A stretch of DNA of 32,806 bases from Flavobacteriales bacterium (lineage in GTDB: Bacteria > Bacteroidota > Bacteroidia > Flavobacteriales_C > GCA-002722245). A program made the position numbers and the translations under genes. Below are positions 24,621 to 32,588 of the stretch, one piece after another. The notes below the pieces were generated by a model that saw only the letters and a list, made by a program, of their open reading frames with translations, did no database searches and was not told where the DNA came from. The DNA lies in contig JAHEZM010000035.1 of assembly GCA_023251075.1 (NCBI GenBank), positions 1 through 32,806 on the forward strand. Reading direction: 5' to 3'. The first letter of the stretch is position 1. Each line of letters starts with the position of its first letter.

Positions 24621-25760
24621 ATGGATTTTAGCATGAACGATAACCAGAAAATGATTGCGCAAATGGTGCGTGATTTCGGACAAAAAGAAATTCTTCCTAA
24701 CAGAAATCATTGGGATGAAAAACAAATTTTCCCGGTTGATTTATTCAAGAAAATGGGAGAGCTGGGTTTGATGGGGGTTTTGGTTCCTACTGAATACGGT
24801 GGATCTGGTTTTGGGTATTATGAATATGTAACAGCAATTGTTGAAGTTTCTAAAATTTGTGGAGGAATAGGCTTATCGATGGCGGCACACAATTCATTAT
24901 GCACCAATCATATTTTATATTTCGGAACAGAAGAACAAAAAAGAAAATATTTACCCAAACTAGCTACTGCTGAATATATTGGCGCATGGGGTTTAACGGA
25001 ACCAGGCACGGGATCAGATGCAGGGAATATGAGAACTACTGCCGTGAAAGATGGTGATCATTGGATTATCAATGGATCAAAAACTTTTATTACACATGGA
25101 ATTTCCGGAGATGTGATAGTGTTAATGACCCGCACCGGAAAACCAGGAGAAAGAAATAACGCAACAGCATTTATCATCGATAAAAACACACCAGGATTTA
25201 CTACAGGCAAAAAAGAAGATAAATTGGGAATGCGTGCTTCAGAAACAGCAGAATTGATTTTTCAGGATTGTAGAATTCCCGATTCATGCAGAATGGGTGA
25301 AGTAGGTAGCGGATTTAAACAGGCTTTGGCGATTTTAGATGGCGGTAGAATTTCTATAGCATCATTAGGTTTGGGTATTGCAAAAGGTGCTTATGAAGCG
25401 GCTTTGAAATATTCAAAAGAACGTCAGCAATTCGGTAAATCAATTTCTGATTTTCAAGCTATTGCATTCAAGCTTGCTGATATGGCTACAAAAATAGAAG
25501 CAGCTGAATTGTTAATTTATCACGCAGCATATTTGAAAAATAATCATTTACCTGTTTCTAAAGAATCGGCAATGGCTAAATATTATTCTTCTGAAATAGC
25601 AGTGGAAGTAGCGAACGACGGTGTGCAAATTCACGGTGGTTATGGCTATATCAAAGATTTTCCTGCCGAGAAATACTACAGGGATGCTAAGCTTTGCACT
25701 ATTGGTGAAGGAACCAGTGAAATTCAAAAAGTGGTGATTTCACGAGAAATTCTTAAATAA
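24621..25760 (+). CDS. Acyl-CoA dehydrogenase (short-chain type)
   Basis: FAD-dependent enzyme that introduces the alpha-beta double bond into acyl-CoA and passes electrons to electron-transfer flavoprotein. The 379 residues match the short-chain/butyryl-CoA class. Signatures are GAWGLTEPGTGSDAGNM (FAD and substrate binding) and WIINGSKTFITHG. QIHGGYGYIKDFPAEKYYRDAK lies near the C-terminus. The catalytic glutamate is E363 in IGEGTSEIQ. It stands between two short repeat-bearing gaps and no ETF or thiolase gene is beside it. Chain-length preference cannot be read reliably from sequence. Confidence 0.93.
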   Translation: MDFSMNDNQKMIAQMVRDFGQKEILPNRNHWDEKQIFPVDLFKKMGELGLMGVLVPTEYGGSGFGYYEYVTAIVEVSKICGGIGLSMAAHNSLCTNHILYFGTEEQKRKYLPKLATAEYIGAWGLTEPGTGSDAGNMRTTAVKDGDHWIINGSKTFITHGISGDVIVLMTRTGKPGERNNATAFIIDKNTPGFTTGKKEDKLGMRASETAELIFQDCRIPDSCRMGEVGSGFKQALAILDGGRISIASLGLGIAKGAYEAALKYSKERQQFGKSISDFQAIAFKLADMATKIEAAELLIYHAAYLKNNHLPVSKESAMAKYYSSEIAVEVANDGVQIHGGYGYIKDFPAEKYYRDAKLCTIGEGTSEIQKVVISREILK

Positions 25761-25766
25761 TAAAAT

Positions 25767-25818
25767 GTTCAATGTTTAATGTTCAGAGTTAGCTAACTTT
25801 GGACATTAAACATTGAAC
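25767..25818. repeat. 52-base near-perfect palindrome
   Basis: Two 26-base arms starting GTTCAATGTTTAATG and ending CATTAAACATTGAAC meet at a central AGTTAGCTAACT with no loop. Only two G-T pairs and no real mismatch are present in the arms. It starts six bases after the acyl-CoA dehydrogenase stop and ends six bases before the next ATG. It may serve as a bidirectional transcript-end structure or be a dispersed palindromic repeat. Confidence 0.7.
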
Positions 25819-25824
25819 TGCCTT

Positions 25825-26400
25825 ATGTCTGATTTCGATTATTTCAATTGGATTTTTTTACCCCTTATCATCTTTTGTTCAAGATTGGTTGATGTTTCTT
25901 TGGGTACTATGCGCCATATTTTTGTGGCGAGAGGTTTTAAAAAATTTGCTCCCTTACTTGGTTTTTTTGAAGTTTTACTATGGATAATAGTGGCTAAACA
26001 AATATTTAATGAAGCCAATAGTTGGTTTCATTATGTAGCATGGGCAGCTGGATTTGCTACTGGTAATTATATAGGATTGATCCTGGAAGAGCGATTGGCA
26101 TTAGGTTTACAAATGTTGCGTATTATCACCGATCAAAATTGTGATGCTTTGGTAAAGGAGTTAACTGTAGAGAATCATGGGATTTCTATTGTGGATGGAC
26201 AAGGTTCTCAGGGGCCCATTAAAATTATATTTACTGTAGTGGCTAGAAAAAATTTAAAACAGGTAATTGCTGTAGTTTTAAAACACAATCCAACAGCATT
26301 TTATTCTATTGAAGATGTTCGCAATGCACAATCGGGTGTGTTTTCTTCTGCTAAAAACAATTCTTTTTTCTCTTTTAGATCTTTAGGTAAACAGAAGTAG
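25825..26400 (+). CDS. UPF0316/DUF2179 membrane protein
   Basis: A 191-residue inner-membrane protein of the UPF0316 type. Two or three helices occupy the first 95 residues, beginning FNWIFLPLIIFCSRLVDVSLGTMRHIF and including FFEVLLWIIVAKQIF and YVAWAAGFATGNYIGLILEERLALG, the hallmark of the family. A soluble C-terminal DUF2179-like domain follows (ITDQNCDALVKEL to NPTAFYSIEDVR). The ATG at 25825 is used; a TTG at 25813 lies within the palindrome and is unlikely. The biological role of the family is unknown. Confidence 0.82.
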   Translation: MSDFDYFNWIFLPLIIFCSRLVDVSLGTMRHIFVARGFKKFAPLLGFFEVLLWIIVAKQIFNEANSWFHYVAWAAGFATGNYIGLILEERLALGLQMLRIITDQNCDALVKELTVENHGISIVDGQGSQGPIKIIFTVVARKNLKQVIAVVLKHNPTAFYSIEDVRNAQSGVFSSAKNNSFFSFRSLGKQK

Positions 26401-26439
26401 TTTTGCCAAATAATAAAATATTGTTCATAAAATTAATTT

Positions 26440-26455
26440 TTTAGACTAGTCTAAA
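26440..26455. promoter_or_regulatory. 16-bp palindromic operator candidate
   Basis: TTTAGACTAGTCTAAA is a perfect dyad ending five bases before a TAnnTTTG box, inside the spacer where a repressor would block polymerase. Its TTTAG...CTAAA ends resemble DtxR/MntR-type metal-repressor sites, which is an analogy only. Confidence 0.55.
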
Positions 26456-26459
26456 TTAT

Positions 26460-26467
26460 TATTTTTG
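26460..26467 (+). promoter_or_regulatory. -7 box TATTTTTG of the redox operon
   Basis: Full match to TAnnTTTG, 18 bases before the ATG. The expected -33 position holds only T-rich sequence without TTG, which fits a regulated promoter. Confidence 0.5.
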
Positions 26468-26485
26468 CGAACAAATGTTTGACTG

Positions 26486-27685
26486 ATGAAGAAAATTAGT
26501 ATAGCGTTTATTTTATCATTGGTGGTATTGCTTGGTGCTGAATCGTGTTCTAAATTAGAACCTACTTTGCCAAAGAATGCTGATTTGTTAGATGGTTCGG
26601 TGGATGGTTTGAGTAGTTCGGAAAATCAACAATTCTTATCAGGAGACAAGGCTTTTAACGATTTAGTTTTTACTCCTGAAACAGGTTTAGGACCTCTTTT
26701 CGTTGCTACCAGTTGTGGCTCTTGTCATACCGGTGATGGTAAAGGGCATCCTTTTACAGAGCTCACTCGTTTCGGTCAATCAGATTCTAATGGTAATTCT
26801 TTTTTAGCGCAAGGTGGTCCGCAATTGCAACACAGAGCCATACCTGGTTATACACCTGAAAATCTTCCTACAGGTGCTACTTTTTCTAAATTAATTGCTC
26901 CTGTGATTACGGGTTTAGGTTTTTTAGAATCTGTTTCAGATGCCGATATTTTAGCAATGGCTGATCCTAATGATGCTAATAGTGATGGAATATCAGGAGT
27001 TCCCAATTGGGTTTCTTTGCCATCTTATATTTCACCTTCTGCCGGTGCAATTACTCAAAATGGAAAATACATTCATCGTTTTGGAAAAAAAGCATCCAGC
27101 TATAATTTGTTTCATCAAACGGTGAAAGCATACAGTCAGGATATCGGTATTACATCTTTGTATGAACCTCACGATACCTATTCAGGTTTGGAGTCAGATC
27201 CTGAAGTTTCTAGCCAAATCATTCAAAACGTAGTATTTTATTTACATACTTTAAAAGCTCCTGTGCAACGCAATATAGATGATGCTGATGTTATTCAGGG
27301 CAAACAAATTTTTGTGAATATAGGTTGTGTTTCTTGTCATAAAGAATCTCTCACTACTTCTTATTCTCCCATTGCGGCCATTTCCAATAAAGTATTTCAT
27401 CCCTATACCGATTTGTTGTTACATGATATGGGAGAATCTTTAAACGATGGTTATACAGAAGGTGGAGCTCTTTCTTATGAGTGGAGAACAGCTCCGTTGT
27501 GGGGTTTAGGATTGGCAAAGAATTCACAAGGCGGAGAACTTTTTTTATTGCATGACGGCAGAGCAAAATCTATAGAAGGTGCTCTTAATTATCATGGTGG
27601 AGAAGCTGTTGTTGCACGAACAAACTTTTTTAATTTATCTGATACTGATAGAAAAAAGCTGGTTAAATTTTTAGAATCCTTGTAA
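26486..27685 (+). CDS. Di-heme c-type cytochrome lipoprotein (DHOR/DUF1111)
   Basis: A 399-residue exported di-heme oxidoreductase-family protein. The signal sequence ends in GAESC, making Cys21 the likely lipid anchor although the lipobox is not classical. Two covalent heme c sites are visible: CGSCH at residues 77-81 and CVSCH at 281-285. The C-terminal block is typical of the family: LLHDMGESLNDG, WRTAPLWGLG, then LFLLHDGRAKSIEGALNYHGGEA. The family resembles MauG/cytochrome c peroxidases, but its reaction is not settled; some members in other phyla belong to iron-regulated clusters. It is first in an operon with a Rieske protein two bases downstream and a porin-like protein, so electrons may pass between the two redox proteins. 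Confidence 0.85.
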   Translation: MKKISIAFILSLVVLLGAESCSKLEPTLPKNADLLDGSVDGLSSSENQQFLSGDKAFNDLVFTPETGLGPLFVATSCGSCHTGDGKGHPFTELTRFGQSDSNGNSFLAQGGPQLQHRAIPGYTPENLPTGATFSKLIAPVITGLGFLESVSDADILAMADPNDANSDGISGVPNWVSLPSYISPSAGAITQNGKYIHRFGKKASSYNLFHQTVKAYSQDIGITSLYEPHDTYSGLESDPEVSSQIIQNVVFYLHTLKAPVQRNIDDADVIQGKQIFVNIGCVSCHKESLTTSYSPIAAISNKVFHPYTDLLLHDMGESLNDGYTEGGALSYEWRTAPLWGLGLAKNSQGGELFLLHDGRAKSIEGALNYHGGEAVVARTNFFNLSDTDRKKLVKFLESL

Positions 27686-27686
27686 G

Positions 27687-28127
27687 GTGAAACGAAGAGA
27701 ATTTATAAAAACCTGTGGTGCTGCCTGTATAGGAGCAACTCTTTTTAGTGTTTTACTGGAAAGTTGTGGAGCTTCTAAATCGGTAAATGCAACTATTGAA
27801 GGAAGTGATTTGTTGGTTCCGTTAAGTGATTTTGAAAAAGTGAAAGATGGAGAAAAACAATTTAGAAAATATGTAATAGTACACCATGATATTTTACAAA
27901 ATTCTATATGTGTTTATCGTTTTAATGAGAGTGATTATTCTGCCTTACTTATGCGTTGTCCGCATCAAGGGGCCGAGTTACAGGTATTTGGAGATAAGTT
28001 GCAATGTACTGCGCATGGTAGTGAATTTAGTGGTAGGGGGGAAGTGCAAAATGGTCCGGCCGATAGTAATTTAAGGAGCTTCCCCATTCAAATAGAAAAC
28101 AATCGATTAAAAATTTCTTTGAAATGA
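27687..28127 (+). CDS. Tat-exported Rieske [2Fe-2S] lipoprotein
   Basis: A 146-residue Rieske iron-sulfur protein starting with GTG, one base after the cytochrome stop codon. The N-terminus is a twin-arginine signal (KRREFIKT, R3-R4), followed by a hydrophobic core and a probable lipidation Cys27 in LLESC. The cluster ligands are C91 and H93 in CPHQGAEL and C107 and H110 in CTAHGSEF, the full Rieske pattern. The protein has no other domain, so it probably acts as an electron carrier on the periplasmic side. Tat export suits a protein that folds around its cluster before export, and tatA is encoded in this window. Its stop overlaps the porin-like gene start by four bases (ATGA). Confidence 0.87.
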   Translation: MKRREFIKTCGAACIGATLFSVLLESCGASKSVNATIEGSDLLVPLSDFEKVKDGEKQFRKYVIVHHDILQNSICVYRFNESDYSALLMRCPHQGAELQVFGDKLQCTAHGSEFSGRGEVQNGPADSNLRSFPIQIENNRLKISLK

Positions 28128-29407
28128 GAACACTATATCAAAGGTTAAGAAGCAAAAAGCTACAACAGTATTGTTTTAAAATAATAATTCAATCGTTTTT
28201 TATTTTTTGTCTTTTAGCTTTCAACTTTTCTTATTCTCAAATCGATAGTACATTATTAAAGCGTGTTTCTCGTGATACTGTAAAACAGGGAATGAATATG
28301 GATGCCGTTTACAATCGTCCGTTTTTAGGTTTAGGTAAATCACCGGTATCAATAGGTGGTTATATGGAAGCAAATTGGCAACATATAGGAACCAATGGTG
28401 TTTCTGAAGGGCATCAATTTCAATTCAGAAGAATGACTTTATTTGTTGCTTCAGGCATTGGAAAAAGAATAAAATTTTTGTCGGAAATAGAATTGGAAGA
28501 AGGTGGGAAAGAACTAGGGATTGAGTTTGCTGCGATTGATTTTGAGTTTCATTCTCTATTGAATTTAAGAGGAGGAATTATCATGAATCCAATAGGTGCA
28601 TTCAATCAAAATCACGATGGTCCGAAATGGGAATTTACCGACCGACCGATTTCTGCAACGCAATTGTTGCCTGCTACCTGGAGCAATACAGGTTTTGGTT
28701 TGTACGGAAAGCAATATTCTAAAAATTGGATGTTTGGCTATGAGTTGTATTTATCGGGAGGATTCGATAATTCTATTATTGCCAATACCCAAAACAAAAC
28801 CTTTTTACCTGAGGCTAAAAAAAATCCTGAACGTTTTGAAGAAATAGCTAGCGGACTACCTTTGTTTACCGGAAAAATGGCCGTGAAAAATAAAAAAATA
28901 GGAGAGTTGGGATTGTCGTACATGGGAGGAGTTTACAATACTTTTCAGGAAGATGGAATAGTGTTGGATGAAAAAAGAAGAGTAGATGTTTTTGCAATAG
29001 ATTTTAATTCAACTTTACCTAAATTAAATACGTTTATTACTGCCGAGTGGGTAAATATTTTTGTGCAAGTGCCCACTACTTACACGCAGCAATTTGGAAA
29101 CCGTCAACAAGGTGGATTTATAGATATTGTTCAACCCGTTTTAAGAAGAAAAATGTTGGGTTGGGAAAAAGCAGTTTTGAATATTGCGTGTCGTTTTGAA
29201 TATGTAGATTGGAATGTAGGAACTTTTAAATCTACAGGTGGAAATATAGGAGATCAATTGTGGAGTGTTATGCCTGCCATTAGTTTTCGTCCTAATGTGC
29301 AAACAGTATTTCGATTCAATTATCGCTATATGCAACAAAAAGATATTTTAAATAATCCACCGTCACTAACGGGTGGATTTATTGCAGGCTTATCTACTTA
29401 TTTTTAA
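28124..29407 (+). CDS. Porin-like outer-membrane beta-barrel
   Basis: A 427-residue exported protein. A basic n-region is followed by a hydrophobic core (IIIQSFFIFCLLAF) and a cleavage site near SYSQ (residue 39). The mature part shows alternating beta strands with an early GGYMEANWQ, then QFRRMTLFVASGIGKRIKFLSEIELE and a final aromatic residue (STYF), as expected for an outer-membrane barrel of the phosphate-selective porin (OprP/OprO-like) type. Ligand specificity cannot be read. As the third gene of the cytochrome/Rieske operon it may supply or release the substrate that the redox proteins act upon. It ends six bases before a convergent gene. Confidence 0.7.
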   Translation: MRTLYQRLRSKKLQQYCFKIIIQSFFIFCLLAFNFSYSQIDSTLLKRVSRDTVKQGMNMDAVYNRPFLGLGKSPVSIGGYMEANWQHIGTNGVSEGHQFQFRRMTLFVASGIGKRIKFLSEIELEEGGKELGIEFAAIDFEFHSLLNLRGGIIMNPIGAFNQNHDGPKWEFTDRPISATQLLPATWSNTGFGLYGKQYSKNWMFGYELYLSGGFDNSIIANTQNKTFLPEAKKNPERFEEIASGLPLFTGKMAVKNKKIGELGLSYMGGVYNTFQEDGIVLDEKRRVDVFAIDFNSTLPKLNTFITAEWVNIFVQVPTTYTQQFGNRQQGGFIDIVQPVLRRKMLGWEKAVLNIACRFEYVDWNVGTFKSTGGNIGDQLWSVMPAISFRPNVQTVFRFNYRYMQQKDILNNPPSLTGGFIAGLSTYF

Positions 29408-29413
29408 TGCTTT

Positions 29414-30157
29414 TTATTTAACGATAGAAGGGTTCCACGTAAATTCAATAACAATAGCAGAGGCATTGCTTTTAGTGTTGGGTACTTGCCATCCAATAGA
29501 AATAGGGAATTTTGGTGTTACAAAATAAGAGAATCCATAAACACCCACACTAGCAGGAGTTGTTCCTGAAATCCAGTCGCCCACTAAGTGTATTTTATTT
29601 TTGTAAATATTGATGTCGGTTCCTGCCAGTACTCCAAAAGAGCTCGATTGCTCAAAGTAATCGTTATTGCCATAATAGCCACCTAATACCATAATCATTC
29701 TATCGTTGAATAATTTACTTCCTGTTACCAAGTAATCAAATTGAGCATATTTTAATTTAGAGCTTGCTACATCTAGGTTTACCCCTTGGTTACTTCCTAT
29801 ACTTGTATTAAAGTGTTTGCCTATCTCAAAGGTTTTTTGTGCATTCACCAAAAATAATGGTTCAAAAAAGTCATTTACAGTAGAGCTATTGTTGGCGAAC
29901 AATTTTTTACTGTGATACAAATCTATTCCAATTACATTGATACCTATTTGGAAATTATGCCCCAGACCGTAATCTATGGTTAAATTAGATTGTGTAATTT
30001 GATTGATATTCAATTGCTCCTGAATAAATATTTTATTCTTCTTAGTAATCTCATAAGAAGGAACATTGAAAAAATTTTGTTGTGCTGAAAGATAAGGAGA
30101 CGAGCCAATTATAGCCAGCAAAAAAACGTATGTCGATAACCTTTTGATAGGTTGCAT
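29414..30157 (-). CDS. Putative outer-membrane beta-barrel protein
   Basis: A 247-residue exported protein. The signal peptide covers residues 1-25 (core YVFLLAIIGSSPYL, cleavage after LSA). The mature chain has alternating hydrophobic and polar strands with turns rich in Asn, Gly and Asp, for example LTIDYGLGHNFQIGINVIG and MIMVLGGYYGNNDYF, consistent with a 10-12-strand barrel; it ends IEFTWNPSIVK. I do not recognise the family. It is convergent with the porin-like gene, and its upstream region shows only a near match to a -7 box (TACTTTCG). Confidence 0.6.
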   Translation of the reverse strand: MQPIKRLSTYVFLLAIIGSSPYLSAQQNFFNVPSYEITKKNKIFIQEQLNINQITQSNLTIDYGLGHNFQIGINVIGIDLYHSKKLFANNSSTVNDFFEPLFLVNAQKTFEIGKHFNTSIGSNQGVNLDVASSKLKYAQFDYLVTGSKLFNDRMIMVLGGYYGNNDYFEQSSSFGVLAGTDINIYKNKIHLVGDWISGTTPASVGVYGFSYFVTPKFPISIGWQVPNTKSNASAIVIEFTWNPSIVK

Positions 30158-30311
30158 TGGTATGTCAGTAAAAATTGAACGCGAAAGTAAGCAAAAGACA
30201 ATTATTTCTATATTCTTTTTTCGATTGAAAAAATTGATGTAGAAATAGACTTTTGAAAGAAGAAATATTAAAATAAAAAAGGTTTAAATTTCTTTAGAGT
30301 AAAGTAAGGGA

Positions 30312-30638
30312 TTGTTTTCTTTTAAAAGCTTTGTTTCGCATGGGTGCATAAAACTCCTGTCAGCATGGAAAAATGCAAGAATCTCAACTAAGGAAAAACT
30401 TCAAAAACTCATCTTTCCTGAAGGAATCGTGTTTAATCGAGAAAAGGGGGGATTTCGAACTCCTAAAATTAGTGACCTATTTTCTTCAATCACACAACTA
30501 GCAAACGTTTTAGGAGGGAATAAAAAAAGGACTGACCCTTTTTTATCAAGTCAGTCCCTTCCTGCGGACTGCAAGGTAAAGATTTTGAACAAGTTGTTGA
30601 AGGATTTAGAGCTTTTGAGTGGGTTAAATTGCGATTAA
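30312..30638 (+). pseudogene. Serine recombinase C-terminal remnant
   Basis: A 108-codon open frame whose readable part, from about 30351, looks like the C-terminal end of a large serine recombinase: AWKNARISTKEKLQKLIFPEGI followed by FNREKGGFRTPKISDLF. The FPEG turn and the R-T-x-K/R-x-x-x-x-F pattern are typical of the end of Bacteroidota serine recombinases. The catalytic serine domain, zinc ribbon and coiled coil are absent. The frame begins at a TTG with no similarity before LLSAW, and a stop lies just upstream. It therefore cannot be an active recombinase. It marks an old insertion boundary next to the sulfur-related genes. Family call is from memory of the motif and is moderately sure. 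Confidence 0.5.
30522..30557 (-). terminator. Minus-strand intrinsic terminator-like hairpin
   Basis: GGACTGAC (30529-30536) pairs perfectly with GTCAGTCC (30550-30557) across 13 bases. Read on the minus strand, a run of seven T residues follows the hairpin. It lies inside the recombinase remnant and faces away from the Crp/Fnr gene. Confidence 0.5.
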
Positions 30639-30835
30639 ACCTTTTATGAGGGTTTCATTCTTCCTTTAAAATACAAAATGTTCGAAATGTAAAATAGTAT
30701 CCACTAGATACTCCAAGTGGCATTTATGTGCTTTAAGAAAATAATAAAATGAATTCCTTTTTTATATCTTCATCCATTCCGAAAAACGTTGGACGTCATT
30801 TTAAGGAACGGATTGTACCACAAAACAGCTAGCAG
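30639..30835. other. Gene-free leader before the Crp/Fnr gene
   Basis: No gene is seen here. No TAnnTTTG box is clear. A weak five-base dyad, CCACT/AGTGG (30701-30720), is present. The promoter of the regulator gene is therefore not identified. Confidence 0.4.
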
Positions 30836-31399
30836 ATGACAGAACTTTTTGACTATTTCGATAAATTCTTAAAGCTTTCAGACAACACAAAAAAAGCCTT
30901 AGCCGAACTATGCTCAAATGTTACTATAAAAAAGAATGATACTTTACAACCCTTTGGGCACACTTGCAAAACGATTTATTTTTTAAAATCAGGTATTGCC
31001 CGAATTTACTATTACAAAGACGGCACTGATATTACAGAGTGTTTTGCTTTTGAAGGTAATATTATCGCAAGAGTGGAAAGTTTATTTACCGGAAAACCTT
31101 CTCAAAAAGCAATTCAAATATTGGAAAATGCTGAAATCATTGCAATCAATGCTACGCAGCTTTTTAAGCTCTACGATACCTATCCGCAAATTGAAAGATT
31201 ATTTCGTTTGATATTTGAAACGGCTTATGTTGATACTCTTAACCGCATTGAAGGCATTCAATTTCATTCAGCAGAAGAACGATATTTAGATTTACTAAAA
31301 AGAACTGAAATCGTTCAAAAAATCCCTTTGAAGCACATTGCTTCCTATCTTGGTATTACACAAGTATCTTTAAGTAGAATTCGAGCGACAGTAAAGTGA
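30836..31399 (+). CDS. Crp/Fnr family transcriptional regulator
   Basis: A 187-residue DNA-binding regulator. Residues 20-110 form the cyclic-nucleotide-binding-type jelly roll, with LQPFGHTCKTIYFLKSGIARIYY and ITECFAFEGNII. The C-terminal helix-turn-helix is IPLKHIASYLGITQVSLSRIRATV, near residues 160-186. There is no N-terminal cysteine cluster as in Fnr, so it should not hold an oxygen-sensing Fe-S cluster; C27 and C44 are isolated. The winged-helix part is short, as in many Bacteroidota members. It lies 73 bases upstream of the rhodanese/MBL gene on the same strand and is a likely regulator of that gene and the MFS gene. The signal is unknown. Confidence 0.85.
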   Translation: MTELFDYFDKFLKLSDNTKKALAELCSNVTIKKNDTLQPFGHTCKTIYFLKSGIARIYYYKDGTDITECFAFEGNIIARVESLFTGKPSQKAIQILENAEIIAINATQLFKLYDTYPQIERLFRLIFETAYVDTLNRIEGIQFHSAEERYLDLLKRTEIVQKIPLKHIASYLGITQVSLSRIRATVK

Positions 31400-31472
31400 T
31401 TATTTATCATTTGTTAAAGGAATTCATATCTATCAGTCCGACTTTAGTAGAATAATTTAAAATCATTTTACA

Positions 31473-32579
31473 ATGGCAACAATTAATGAAATTGATACTC
31501 ATAAATTAAGTGACTGGTTAACAGAAGGGAAAAAAGTAACTATTCTCGACATAAGGACCTTGGAGGAAAGGAACGAGTGGTACATTCCCAATAGCATTCA
31601 CGCCAATGTTTACGACAGTTTAAATGCTGGGAATTCAAGTGCATTAGATGATTTAGTAATTGACAAAAGTATACCAGTAGTAACTTATTGCGGCGGAGGA
31701 AGGCTGAGTAAGTTTGCTGCTGAAATTCTCACAAAAAAAGGCTTTGATGCCCATTCTCTGAAAGGTGGAATGAAAGCTTGGAATTATGCTTATGACACAA
31801 GTGTTTTGGATTACGGGAATTTCAAAATCATTCAAGTACGCCGCGTTGCAAAAGGTTGTTTATCATATATTATCGGTTCGGGAAATAGCGCTATTGTTAT
31901 TGATGCCTCCATTGATCCATCAATATATAATAACATAGCGAACACAGAAGGTTGGAAAATCAATTTTGTAAGCGACACACATATTCACGCCGATTATGTT
32001 TCACGAACAAAGGAATTGGCAAACTATACTGATTCAAAATATTTAATGAATAGCAACGCGAAAGTTGAGTATCCTTTCATTCCATTGGCGAACAATGAAA
32101 TGTTGACCATTGGAGAAATCAAAATAAAAGTAATGCATACACCTGGGCATACTTGGGAAAGCACTTCTTTTTTAATTGACAATAAGGCTTTACTAACTGG
32201 CGATACACTGTTTACAGATGGCATTGGTCGACCAGACCTTAAAGCGGACGAAGAAGAAGCTAAAAAGAAATCTACCGAATTATATAATTCACTTCAATTG
32301 ATAAGTGCTTATAGTGATGATCTGCTTATTTTACCTGCACACATTTCAAAACCAATTGAAATCGGACAAGCGATAATTGCCGAAAAATTGGGGATACTTA
32401 AAAAAAAAATCCCCGCATTGACTTTACCCATCGAGCAATTTATAGAAAGTATTTTATCAAAACTTCCTCCATCACCTCCAAATTATTTAACCATTGCTGA
32501 AATAAATAAATCAGGAAAGATTGCTGACTTTATTGTTGCCGATCTCGAAGCCGGAGCAAATCGTTGTGCAATAAAATAA
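31473..32579 (+). CDS. Rhodanese / metallo-beta-lactamase fusion, persulfide dioxygenase-like
   Basis: A 368-residue two-domain sulfur enzyme. Residues 1-105 are a rhodanese domain with active-site Cys73 in TYCGGGRLSKFA. Residues about 115-300 are an MBL-fold domain related to ETHE1-type persulfide dioxygenases, which oxidise glutathione persulfide to sulfite. Metal ligands are H170 and H172 in DTHIHADY, H226 in HTPGHTWES and D244 in GDTLF. The fifth motif position, usually His, is Tyr175. That loss removes the second metal site but should spare the mononuclear iron site of ETHE1-like enzymes. GIGRPDL at about 250-256 matches the family. The rhodanese part is N-terminal, the opposite of the PRF-type fusions. 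An MFS gene follows after nine bases. Confidence 0.82.
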   Translation: MATINEIDTHKLSDWLTEGKKVTILDIRTLEERNEWYIPNSIHANVYDSLNAGNSSALDDLVIDKSIPVVTYCGGGRLSKFAAEILTKKGFDAHSLKGGMKAWNYAYDTSVLDYGNFKIIQVRRVAKGCLSYIIGSGNSAIVIDASIDPSIYNNIANTEGWKINFVSDTHIHADYVSRTKELANYTDSKYLMNSNAKVEYPFIPLANNEMLTIGEIKIKVMHTPGHTWESTSFLIDNKALLTGDTLFTDGIGRPDLKADEEEAKKKSTELYNSLQLISAYSDDLLILPAHISKPIEIGQAIIAEKLGILKKKIPALTLPIEQFIESILSKLPPSPPNYLTIAEINKSGKIADFIVADLEAGANRCAIK

Positions 32580-32588
32580 ATTCAGCAA

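Noticed and set aside
30701-30720. Dyad CCACT/AGTGG as an operator for the Crp/Fnr gene
   Set aside because: Five-base arms and a 10-base spacer are weak, and no promoter is nearby.
30788-30794. Integron attC-like core GTTGGAC before the Crp/Fnr gene
   Set aside because: One seven-base match to GTTRRRY without the paired inverse core or an integrase gene is expected by chance.
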